This document shows positions 54,147 through 64,000 of a DNA stretch of 64,000 bases, piece after piece. Made by a program: the position numbers and the translations under genes. Location: assembly GCF_008831285.2 (NCBI RefSeq), contig NC_045143.1, positions 22,756,302 to 22,820,301 of the forward strand, in the 5' to 3' direction. The stretch comes from Nymphaea colorata. Its lineage: Eukaryota; Streptophyta; Magnoliopsida; Nymphaeales; Nymphaeaceae. Each line of letters opens with the position of its first letter. Within the stretch, counting starts at the first letter, position 1. A model generated the notes under the pieces. The model made no database searches and was not told the DNA's origin. It saw only the letters and a program-made list of their open reading frames with translations.

Positions 54147-56163
54147 GTAATGGGATTAACATTGGCCCCTAAAGTTGGAGTTGAGAGTGGTTCAATTGCA
54201 AACCAGCTAAATAGATTTGGAGTTGAATTCGGTTTGGCACCAGCAAAACACTTGAAAGAGAAAAAACTTTTATGCTGTACGTGGTCCATTTTTCAGATCC
54301 TCGGTAAGGCTGGGCATTCGGGGAAGTCTAGCCCAGTATTATAATTAAGTATAATAATTAATATATAAAACAATAAATAATATTAAATGTAAGTTATTGG
54401 GCCGAGTCGGATATCGCATGGTCAACTATATTGACTGGCCAGACCCGATCGATGGACCAAGATGGACCCTCAAATGGCTTCCTGGAGGTCTTCGTGAGTC
54501 AAGCGCGACCTTCCACAACATACAAGTTGGTGGTTGGGTTCATACTATAATAATTCAATTAAAGTAAATTAAGAATAACAAAGTTGATAAATCGTACACT
54601 AAATCAAATAAATTTGTCATGGATTTGACTCAAATCTCTATAAAAAATGTTGGTATTTTCTAGCTGGAAAAGAAAGGCCATCACATTATCGTGGAGGTGG
54701 TTGGTACGATAGAGTCATAGACTGGTTAGGGGATCGAAAGTGGTTAGTCTCCTATTCAAACATGGAGGCATTCATTCCTTATGTTGTAAAAAGGGAACAA
54801 CCTAGAGATTTTGAATAAGCTGATTAACAGTTGACAAGTTATTGACATGTAAGTTGAAACATATAAGGGCTTCATCCGGAAGCACCATAAGAGGAGAAGA
54901 GGTGGCTTTGACTTGCACTCCAAACGTGAGATTGTCATCCTGCTCACCTAAAAAAAACGCTGGCATGACATTAGCATAAAGTGATAACAAAACGCTCACC
55001 TAAATCACTGTAACTTACTGTCACACTCCACCCTATGAGGTAAGAACATAACGCCTATTAAAAAGGAATTGAGAATGTTTTTTTTTCCGCGCCGCTAACT
55101 CAATCATCCAAGCTATGCCCTTAGGCACTAACGTTTGATATTTTCTAATTTCAAGTTGTTTTGGTGAAATATTTTATATTAGACATTCGATCGATGTGTT
55201 AACATTTGTTTCGGTTTTCCGTAAAACTTTTGTTATTTTGTACATTTTCTCTCACTTCTCAAAATTATAAATGTATACTAACTCTATTTGATAAAATTTA
55301 GATTCTTTCAGAGGGCAACCCAAGAGACCACGAGAAGACATTTATGTTCCAGCAAAATAATGCAAACATTGGAATACTGTGGAACAGACACTCCACCATA
55401 TTGTGGAGAGCTAATCTTGTTCGATGGAAGGCAACTTCTTTCAGGACAGCATTCTTTTTTATGTAATGCCAACAATCCATTCTATTCCCAAAAGAAAAAT
55501 TAAACAAATTCATCCATTGCCAAGTTTCAGCTCATGGATGCCGTGTCCAAGATGTGTCTGTCTTGCGCTTAATGCCTAGCGAATATACACATCCGTAGAA
55601 TGGCTTCAAGATCTTATACCTACACTAGGGGCAGCAATATTTCTGCTTGTACTGACCTAAATTTCATCTTAAAAAGCTATGCATTTCTGCACTTTTTATA
55701 CTAACACCTGCTTATCTGATATATGTATATATGTTAGATGTAGATGAAGATACCTGTTAAGTGGTCCCAGTTTTCTGCATTCTGAGCAAACTTGTGCATA
55801 GTTTTTCTTCCTTCTGCTGCAATATTACTCCTTTTCTTGGCCTTACTTTGGCTTTAATATGTGTTCTATATGTACCTTTTATTCACCAACCTGTCCTTTT
55901 TTGTTCGTAAGGTCTGCATATGCTATGTGATTTGACATGCTAACTTGTGTAACCGTCGTATTGTTGTGCAGTCTTCGGGGATGCATGTCACTGACAAAAA
56001 AATTAATGATAGCCAAACGGGGTTGATCATTGTGAACATCCATTTTCGATATGGTCTGTTGCATATGAACAGAGAGAGAGAGAGAGACAGAAAGAGAGAC
56101 TTCCTGCTCTTCCTGCCTCGTTTCGGCCTCTTCCTCGATGCTAATGTTCCTAATATAACGATA
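54147..56163. other. Intergenic / upstream of the PPR gene
   Basis: No supported coding sequence. A (GAGA)n run lies at about 56071-56100, just upstream of the chosen PPR start. Confidence 0.5.
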
Positions 56164-57789
56164 ATGACTCCGATGGTCACGATGGCGAGATGGAAAAAGT
56201 TTATGCCTCATTCAGAGCTAGCATTCTTGCTCGACCACTGTAAAGGTAGCTTTTCCCACATAACTCAAACACATGCGTTCATGGTCTTAAGAGGCCTTGA
56301 CCAAGATAACACCCTCCTCAGCAAACTCATCGACACCACATCCTCCTTGGGTTTCTCGGACTATGCCTACTCCATCTTCCAGCATAAGAAGGATGCTAAC
56401 ATCTATCTTTGGAACACCATGATCAAGGGTCTCTCTTCCATTCCTCATTCACCGGAAGCAATTTCACTTTACAATACAATCCAGAACGTCGGGTTACGAC
56501 CAGATAGCTATTCCATACCTTTCGTCCTGAAGGCTTGCGCTCACCTTTCTACCACAACAACTACCATGGCAATCCATGCTCAGGCGGTTAGGATTGGTCT
56601 CTGTCAGGATGTTCACGTCCAGACAGCCTTCATCCAAACTTATGCTGCCTGTGGCTATTTGTCGTGCTCTCGCCAGATTTTTGACCAAATGCATGACAGA
56701 GATTTGATCTCATGGAATGCCATTCTTGCAGCATATGTCAAGTTCGGTGACATTAAAACTGCATGCAAATTGTTCGATGAAATGCCCCATAAGGATGTCA
56801 TCTCTTGGACGGCCTTGATAGCTGGTTATGCACAGATCAACCAACCTAATGAGGCTATCATTCTCTTCAGGAGGATGCAGTTTGTGGATATAGAACCAGA
56901 TGAGATCACCATTCTATCAGTTCTCTCTGCCTGTGCTCAAGTGGGTGCTTTAGAATTGGGTGAATGGATACATGCTTACATTGATAGGCATAATTTATGT
57001 AAGATTGTTCCACTTACAAATGCTCTAATTGATATGTATGTCAAATCTGGTCGCATTGATAAGGCTTTGGAAGTTTTCAATGGTATGATCCACAAAAGCG
57101 TGATAACTTGGAGTACCATTATTGCTGGCCTTGCTTTCCATGGCTTAGGTATGGAAGCTTTAAAGATGTTTTCTAGGATGGAAGGAGCTGAAGTGATGCC
57201 TAATGGTGTAACTTTTATTGCTATTCTGTCCGCATGTAGCCATATAGGATTTGTTAAAGCTGGCCGCTGTTTTTTTGACAAAATGAGAACAAAGTATAGT
57301 ATTACACCCAAGATTGAGCACTATGGTTGCATGGTTGACTTACTTGGGCGTGCTGGTTACCTGTGTGAAGCATTTCAGTTAATAAGCGAGATGCCATTCA
57401 TAGCAAATGGGGCAATATGGGGTGCTTTGCTGTCTGCTGCGAGGATTCATGTTGATGTTAAACTAGGTGAGCTAGCACTGCAGCACCTTACTGAGGTGGA
57501 GCCCCATAACAGTGGCAATTACATACTTTTGTCGAATATATATGCTTCTCTTGGAAGATGGGACGATGTTAGGAATATAAGGGAGTTGATGAGAGACAAA
57601 GGTGTGAAAAAGCCTCCAGGCGGGAGTTATGTTGAAGTAGGGAATAGTGTCCATGAGTTTGTTGCAGGAGACAATTCTCATCCACATGCTGAAAGAATAT
57701 ATGAAATTGCCAGTGAGATAGATCTGCAACTGAGAATGGCTGGTTATGTACCAAATACATGTATCTTGCTGGATTTTGATGAGGGTTGA
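56164..57789 (+). CDS. PLS-class pentatricopeptide repeat protein, E/E+ type, end frameshifted
   Basis: 541 codons from ATG 56164 (MTPMVTMARWKKFMPHSE); the frame is open further upstream to 55945 but that part is low-complexity and un-PPR-like. An intronless chain of PPR repeats: NIYLWNTMIKGLS, GLRPDSYSIPFVLKACAH, VHVQTAFIQTYAACG, DLISWNAILAAYVKFGD, DVISWTALIAGYAQ, EPDEITILSVLSACAQVGAL, LTNALIDMYVKSG, SVITWSTIIAGLAFHG, PNGVTFIAILSACSHIG. Then an E domain (HYGCMVDLLGRAGYLCEA, IWGALLSAAR) and E+ (NYILLSNIYASLGRWDDV, GSYVEVGNSVHEFVAGD, SHPHAERIY). Such proteins usually act in RNA editing in mitochondria or chloroplasts; the RNA target is unknown. The frame stops at DFDEG; one base out, DEVEKENSFLFNSEV follows, showing a one-base insertion. 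No DYW domain is found. Confidence 0.93.
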   Translation: MTPMVTMARWKKFMPHSELAFLLDHCKGSFSHITQTHAFMVLRGLDQDNTLLSKLIDTTSSLGFSDYAYSIFQHKKDANIYLWNTMIKGLSSIPHSPEAISLYNTIQNVGLRPDSYSIPFVLKACAHLSTTTTTMAIHAQAVRIGLCQDVHVQTAFIQTYAACGYLSCSRQIFDQMHDRDLISWNAILAAYVKFGDIKTACKLFDEMPHKDVISWTALIAGYAQINQPNEAIILFRRMQFVDIEPDEITILSVLSACAQVGALELGEWIHAYIDRHNLCKIVPLTNALIDMYVKSGRIDKALEVFNGMIHKSVITWSTIIAGLAFHGLGMEALKMFSRMEGAEVMPNGVTFIAILSACSHIGFVKAGRCFFDKMRTKYSITPKIEHYGCMVDLLGRAGYLCEAFQLISEMPFIANGAIWGALLSAARIHVDVKLGELALQHLTEVEPHNSGNYILLSNIYASLGRWDDVRNIRELMRDKGVKKPPGGSYVEVGNSVHEFVAGDNSHPHAERIYEIASEIDLQLRMAGYVPNTCILLDFDEG

Positions 57790-60775
57790 AAAGGAAAATT
57801 CTTTTCTATTCAACTCTGAAGTGCAAGGTGAGCTCAAATGCATAATTTATGATGTATAGCATATTTGAATTGCGATAGTTGAGCATAGAAGTCAAAACAT
57901 GCATGGGGTCTCCAGTCACAGGGTTGAACAGGTGATGACCATCGCAAGTGAGAGAAATGTGAAGATGTTAATTAATCCCATCAAGTCTCAGTTCTGCCAT
58001 TTTGTTGTTAAGCTTTCTCTGTGGTGGTCTCCTTGTGGTTAGAGCTCACTGCAGTTGAAAGAATATGAAAATTAACTGCAGCTAGTTGTTGGTGAATATG
58101 AAAACAAAACTAGGGACTGCCCTATCGGCCATTCCTGCAATATTTCAGAAATTGGTTAGATAAAAGTAATGAGAAGCATCTTATCAAATAACCGGGACTA
58201 CTGACTAGTATCACAAGTTGGACTGAGACATAGTGAAATTGCCTGTTGGGCCTTATGTCATGCTTTAGCAGTGCTCACAAGGTTATTTTTACAGTACTTT
58301 ATTATTTACTTTTTCCCTTTAACATTACATAGAGGGAGGAGAAATTTTGTCAACCACACATGACACAAGGTCAATCACCTCGGCTTATGCTAAAAAGGAA
58401 AAAAATCAGCTTACTGTTCTAAAATATGTTTTTCTTTTTTTTTCTTTTTTGTTTCATCTTCATGAATTACATTGCCTTCTAGCAGAATTTGTTGAGGGAA
58501 TGATGTTGATAAATAATTATACTAACACATGATACACAACATGCATTAGAGGGTTATATATTATATGGCATGTGAAGTCGCTCAGAATCTTCTAAAAAGG
58601 GTATGTATCTGCATATAAATCTAAATGATCTGTTCATATGAACATATGGAGCATTATGATTGCATGAACTATGTTGGGCCCATAACCCAGAAGGTTGAGT
58701 TGGATTCAAGGAGTGTAAGCAGAGATGTAAAGGACAAGTTGTGTGAAAAACTTTAGCAAGATGTAGCGTGAGAACAAAATGCACTAAATTAGCTATGGAC
58801 TATGGTTTTGTAGCTCTTTTTCATGAATTCGTATGTTGAATCTGCATCGTGGATCTATGATTTTTTTTTTTCTTCGACATGTCTATGTCCATCCTAGTTT
58901 AGTTAGGCTCTCCCATTGTCATAATTTAGATTTCTGGCTCCACCTTATTGGTTTTCTTAAACTTAATTTAAATGTCTAGCTCTGCTGTCAAACCTAATTT
59001 AGATTTTTAGCTCCATTAACCAAAGGGGATGGAAAAACTTGGCAAGTTTTGGAGTCAACAGTATCCCCAAGGGGTTTGACCTAGCTGGTTGGACCAGAGA
59101 TTGGTAGAAGGCAAGTCCCTGGTTCAATTCTGGTGGGTTGACTGCTAGCTGATGCAGCCCTAGGCCCTGCTCGTTCCTCACCAAAAAATAAATGAATCAA
59201 TGGCTTGTATATGCAACTTCAAATGATGGTCTTCATTTTAGTTGGACTTTATTTCTCCATCTTGAAGTTACAATAAAGGGCATGAACATTACCTTTTTTG
59301 ATGACTCATTCATGTGATACTTCTCTGTAATGATATGCATGAAGCGGTTATTCATGTGCGCTGGTGTAGGTAGTTTCTAAAGGATGACAAGGGAGGGAAG
59401 CTCAGAATGTAGTCCAAGTATGTTTTTATCTTTGGATCTTTTGTGTGTATTTTGTTTGGATTTTTTTGCACTTCTTACTTGATGAAAATAGTTGAGTATT
59501 GGTCTGTTATCACCTAATGCAGGTATATCTAGCAAATTTTCACCTTAAGGCTGTCGGTACAGATGTGCTGGTAGTTGTATATAAAGCAATACTAATAAAG
59601 TAAGTTTCTGCTTCTCTTTTTGCATTTATTCCTAGACAAATGGTTAGGGATCTACAGAAACTACCTACCTAGTGGAGGTCCTTTGTTGTGATAATGTTGG
59701 GCAAGGGAACTGAGAATGCCAGTTTAATGGACTTTATTTTTTGTAGCTTTGTGAGTGTCTTCATTAGAAATTCCTTTGGTCTTTATTTTTTGTAGCCCTG
59801 TGATCGCCTTTATTAGAAATTCCTTCACATCCTTGACAAGCAAGTGGAGCTTACCGAGTCAGATGGGAGATTGCCGCTCCTCTGTATTTTGTGACCCAAT
59901 GTTATGTATTTGAGTGCCTTCTTGTAGGTAAACAAGGTACTAGCAATTGACTATGACTTAGAAAGTAGTCAATCTGCTGTCCTACTTTAGCAATTGAAGG
60001 ACCTCACACTCATGCACACGTGTTTATCATTGCCATGTTCTTTGATCTATGTCATCAAAAGCATTACGCACTGTCTAGGCAGTAGATCCTGCCTAGGAAC
60101 AGTACACCAATCTAAACAGAAAACAAATAAAGATTAAAAACTAATATCTCTATGTTCATTACATAGTTAACTCCAAAAACAAGATAAAGACATGAACATT
60201 TAACATTTAAACAGTAGATAATTGTGTTAACTCTAACAACTGTATTACACAAAAGTTTAACTGGTATATTATATTAAAGAATACCATAACTGGATACTAT
60301 TAGCAAATGAATAACGTTCTTACTTAACAGCAGCTACACAAAAAATGCAATTTCAGAAAAAGAAATAAAGAGGGAGTGCCAAAATCACAATCACAAGGAA
60401 GTGAAAAAGCAGCAGTGTCTTGACACAGAAGAAGAAAAGTGGCTAGAAAAATGAAAAGACGAGAAAGGTGTGGGGGGCAAGGTTTAGGCACATTAAGCGA
60501 GAACCTACGGCAAATGGGGCTGTGTGCCAAACCTGACTTCAGCACAGGCAGGATGTCCGTTGGGTGTAGCTGTTAGTAATTAATGGTTTTTGCTGTGAGA
60601 ATAACTTGTTTTCTCTTGGTAAGGGACAAATTCTAAACTCATTAAAATTAATGATTAAAGTTTTTTCTTTTGGGGGCAAATCTAACCTTATAAATATGAT
60701 CGTAAGAGTGATTTGGTGAGAAACATATGTTAAAGTAGTATTTTTTATTTTAGTAACTTTTTTAATAATCTGAAG
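57790..60775. other. Intergenic with two blocks duplicated at 10.6 and 16.9 kb
   Basis: 58650-58826 matches 10622-10791, and 59716-60264 matches 16880-17403, same order and orientation. No supported coding sequence. The first bases are PPR 3' flank with frameshifted E+ residue codons. Confidence 0.7.
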
Positions 60776-60780
60776 CAATG

Positions 60781-60932
60781 TTGTACGTATCGTATGATAC
60801 GACCCCGTATCGTACGATACGTATCGTCTCGTTTGAAAAAAACGGTACGATACACCCCCCGTATCGTAAAAAGGGGGTGTATCGGCCCTGTATCGCACGT
60901 ATCATACGATACAGGGCCTGTATCGTACGATA
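60781..60932. repeat. Subterminal GTATCG palindrome array
   Basis: At least eight GTATCG or CGATAC units in about 150 bp, several as inverted pairs (GTATCGTACGATAC, CGTATGATACG). In hAT elements subterminal arrays of this kind bind the transposase; that role here is inference. Confidence 0.85.
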
Positions 60933-61295
60933 TGGCCTAAAAACGCAAAAGGGGGCCGAGACCTACTTATTCGGCTTCTTTTTCAAATTTTTCTTTCGTT
61001 CTTCATTTCTAACGCTTGGATAGTGCCGTAAGGGAGGGCGATCGTTCATTTTCACCATGAAAAACTTGATTTTCATCGTCAAATCGAAGATTAAGTGGTC
61101 GATTTGTGCGTGGGTGCTTGATTTTCGTGGGAAGGAAAGGGGTTTTCTTCATTTCAGACATTTCTTCTTCGTAAGGTATGAAATCTCATGTTCTTACCAT
61201 GTATTCTTAATTTTTTACCGTATAATCGTAGATTGGAAGACTTTGAGTGTTTTTCATTAAGTTTACCATAGGATTTCGTTTTTTTTTTTGAAGAT

Positions 61296-63839
61296 ATGGA
61301 TCCTACATGGCAATGGTGCGAAAGGGTGAAGGAGAATAACCGTTTGAAACTCAAATGTGGCTTCCGTGGGAATACACTTTCAAGAGGGATTATTATAATG
61401 AAACACCATTTGGCAGGGACCTCCAAAGATGCGTCTCCTTGTGTTGGAGGTCCAAGCAAACCTTTGCCTCCATTTGTGCGTCAACAATGTTTAGATATGC
61501 TTCATGCTTTACGTCAAAAGAGAATACAAAAAGAAATTGAAGATGCAGATGTAGGCTATAATGTGCCTTTGGAAGATGAAGAAGAAGAGGAAGAAGCTTA
61601 TGAATGTGATGATGAAGACGATAGCAGTCTAAGAACAGATTTGGAGACCTCAAGAGGTAGAGATCGTAGAGGAAAAGGGATTATGTATGAAGGAGGTCGA
61701 TCTGGCATAACGGGAAGGAAGAGGAGAGGCACAACAGATGTTAGGGCCAGGCGTGGTATGCGACCACCTAGTGGTAGAGTTCCTACTAGTAGGACTAGTG
61801 TTGACTCTATTAAGAGTTTTTTCCCTTCATATACCAGCCCAGGTGGTCAGCCGCAGATTCGTGCTGCTATGACATCTAAAGATATGCTATATCATGCACA
61901 AAAACAGGTAGGGAAATGGTTTTATGATGCATGTATTCCATTTAATGCAGCTAATTCTTTTCAATTCCAAGCCATGGCAGATGCAATTACTTCTATAGGC
62001 CCCGGATTCAAAATGCCATCATATCATCAATTGAGGGGCAAAATTCTTCAGGATACAATCAAAGAAGTGTCTGAGCATTGCGATGAGTTGAAATTATGTT
62101 GGAAGGAAACAGGTAGCTCCATTATGTCAGATGGTTGGACTGATACAAGGTCAAGAACACTTGTAAATTTTCTTGTTTATTGCCCTAAAGGTACAATGTT
62201 GTTGAAATCTCTTGACTTGTCTGATGTTCCTAAGACTGCTGAGATTTTATTCAATGTTTTTGATAATGTCGTACAAGAAGTTGGACCTGCAAACATTGTA
62301 CAGTTTATTGCAGATAATGCTGCAAATTATAGAGCTGCAGGAGATTTGTTATTTCAAAAGTATAGAACATTTTATTGGAATCCATGTGCCACTCATTGTG
62401 TTAATCTAATGCTTCAAGATCTTAATGAGATGCATGATATGAAATCAGCCATTGACCAATGACAAGAGGTAACAAAATTTATCTATAATCATGAGAAAAT
62501 TTACAAAAGGAGTTGAATTAATACGACCTGCACAAACTAGATCTGCCACAAATGTATTGACTGTGCAGAGTGTGGTGAAACAAAGAACTCATTTGAAACA
62601 GATGTTTGCTAGTGAAGAATGGGCTGCATATCCACATGCTCATAAAAGAAATGTTTATTTAGTTGTGGATATTATATTCAATAACGTATTTTGGGAATCA
62701 TGTGTGAAGCTATTGAAGGTTTGTGTTCCATTAGTTAAGGTTCTCAGGTTGGCTGACAGCGAGAACAGACCTTCCATAGGGTACTTATATGAGGCTATGG
62801 ACAAAGCAAAAGAGGCAATTCGAGACAACTTAAAGGAAAAAAAAAAGTTATATATGCCCATATGGAAGATTATAGATAAAAGGTGGACTGGACAGCTTCA
62901 TCAACCTCTTCATGCAGCAACTTATTATCTAAATCCTGCAATTAGTTTTTCTCCTACATTTAAGAAGGACAGAGAAGTCATGCATGGTTTGTTAGATTGT
63001 ATTAATGTGTTAGTGGAAGATTCTACAGAACAAGATGTTGTGCACAATGAGTTGGATCTATATGATAGTTGTTTTCGGAACATGAGACTACCTGCCGCCG
63101 TTCGAGCCAGGACAACGATGCGTCCAGGTAAATACATAGAAATTTTTAATTTACTTTGCATTTGTTACATTTGATCCTTTTAAAACTTTCACATTGATTT
63201 GTTATATTTTTGTTTAGATTTGTGGTGGAATAGGTATGAGTTTGATTGTCCAAACCTAGCACGTTTTGCAGTCAAAGTCCTCAGCCAGACATGCAGTGCT
63301 AGTGGATGCGAAAGGAACTGGAGTGTGTTCCAACATATCCATAGCAAAAAAAGGAATAGGCTCGAACATAAAAGGTTGAATGACCTTGTCTTTGTTCGAT
63401 ATAATATGAGGTTGAAACAAAGGTAATATAGGCATATAGCTTAATTAATGTTTACATTTTTTGTACAATATATTTATATGAAATTATATACTAACAAATT
63501 TTCTCTTATTTAATGTAGAGAATTAGAAAAATCATTAGCAAGGAAGCACACATCTCAGTACGATCCTATCAGCTTGGAAAATTTTGACGATCTAGAGCCA
63601 TGGATTGAAGAAGAACTAGCTACAATATTTGATGATGAAGATCTTGAATGCTTCAACCTTGAAGCTGAAGAATATTTGATGATGAAGATCTTGAATGCTT
63701 CAACCTTGAAGCTGAAGCAACAGAAGGCTTTGTTGATGAAGGAGAGTTTGCTACTGCTGGTGCTGGTGCTGAATATGTTGGTGAAGATCTTCCAATTCTT
63801 GACGAAGAAGAAGAAGAAGATGATGAAGATTATGAATGA
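61296..63839 (+). pseudogene. hAT transposase (BED finger, DUF659, dimerisation domain), mutated
   Basis: Exons about 61296-63127, 63218-63422 and 63519-63839, introns GT-AG. N-terminus MDPTWQWCERVKENNRLKLK is a BED finger whose second cysteine is replaced (CGFRG, expected CxxC; TGT to CGT would do it) with KHHLAGT following. DUF659 core with SDGWTDTRSRTLVNF and QFIADNAANYRAAG. Then SCVKLLKVCVPLVKVLRLAD, and the dimerisation domain LARFAVKVLSQTCSASGCER and SKKRNRLEHKRLNDLVF. Lesions: TGA replacing a sense codon at 62460-62462, a frameshift near 62507-62515, and a 47-bp tandem duplication at 63624-63717 that shifts the acidic tail (ending LDEEEEEDDEDYE). Probably inactive, but recently so given the few lesions. 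Confidence 0.9.
63624..63717 (+). repeat. 47-bp tandem duplication in the transposase tail
   Basis: 63624-63670 repeated at 63671-63717 (AATATTTGATGATGAAGATC start). 47 is not a multiple of three. Confidence 0.95.
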
Positions 63840-64000
63840 TGAATCATGAATGAGAGTCAAGTCAAGAGTGCTTTCATTTTATATGTATCAAAAACTTAAG
63901 AGTTATGAATCTATGGTTGTTGAACACTTGATTGAATGTTTTATGACTTTATCACTTTATGGCTTATGGCCTTATGCTTTGTTAAATGATATTGTATTAT

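Larger units (their letters stand above)
60776..64000 (+). mobile_element. Near-complete hAT transposon, right end beyond the window
   Basis: Starts CAATGTTGTACG at 60776, preceded by ATCTGAAG as the candidate 8-bp target site. 60781-60930 is a dense array of GTATCG/CGATAC motifs (exact GTATCGTACGATAC at 60807-60820), then a leader, a spliced transposase gene with BED finger, catalytic region and hAT dimerisation domain, and 3' UTR to the edge. The right terminal repeat is not in view. The deletion derivatives at 4020-5222 and 43009-43696 share its left end and parts of its 3' region. Confidence 0.9.

Overview
The window looks like nuclear DNA of a seed plant with a large, repeat-rich genome. 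The evidence is spliced genes with GT-AG introns, a PLS-class pentatricopeptide repeat gene (a family expanded in land plants), plant-type Copia retrotransposons primed with the tRNA-Met complement TGGTATCAGAGC(C), hAT transposons with 8-bp target duplications, long (AT)n tracts and no operon-like packing. Species cannot be fixed from the sequence.

Host genes are few. (1) The last three coding exons of an LSM4-like Sm protein gene lie at 3873-6699 (+); its 5' exons must be left of the window. (2) A METTL21/FAM119-type methyltransferase gene (-) can be assembled from six exons between 48435 and 31567, about 269 residues, with one 15.2-kb intron. (3) A PPR gene (+) lies at 56164-57789 and ends in a frameshift where a DYW tail would follow. 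(4) A bHLH-like gene remnant (+) lies near 52 kb, inside a 323-bp unit repeated three times.

The rest is mostly transposable elements in nested layers. 1-2653: left-truncated Copia (-), probably within an LSM4 intron. 4020-5222: hAT deletion derivative in an LSM4 intron, itself split by a second hAT-like MITE (4710-5179). 7.7-17.4 kb: a non-coding LTR element family (LTR about 2.36 kb) in three copies, set in a segment whose flanks are collinear with 58.65-60.27 kb. 17.4-20.4 kb: a probable LTR-derived repeat and GA-rich DNA. 20398-27478: Copia element (-) with target duplication GTCTT whose 3' LTR is interrupted by a fourth copy of the 2.4-kb LTR. 27632-27988: a TRIM. 33926-39318: a young Copia (+) with target duplication TGCTG, inside the methyltransferase intron. 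39.3-48.2 kb, same intron: LTR fragments, MITEs, a Copia remnant split by a hAT derivative within its RNase H domain, and a LINE fragment. 60776-64000: a nearly complete but mutated hAT element running off the right edge; it is the likely relative of the deletion derivatives at 4.0 and 43.0 kb.

The most notable signal is this hAT family. Its ends carry CAATGTT-type terminal inverted repeats and dense subterminal arrays built on the perfect 14-bp palindrome GTATCGTACGATAC, and copies range from coding to deletion-derived. Exon joins and target duplications were read by eye; no alignment or database search was possible.
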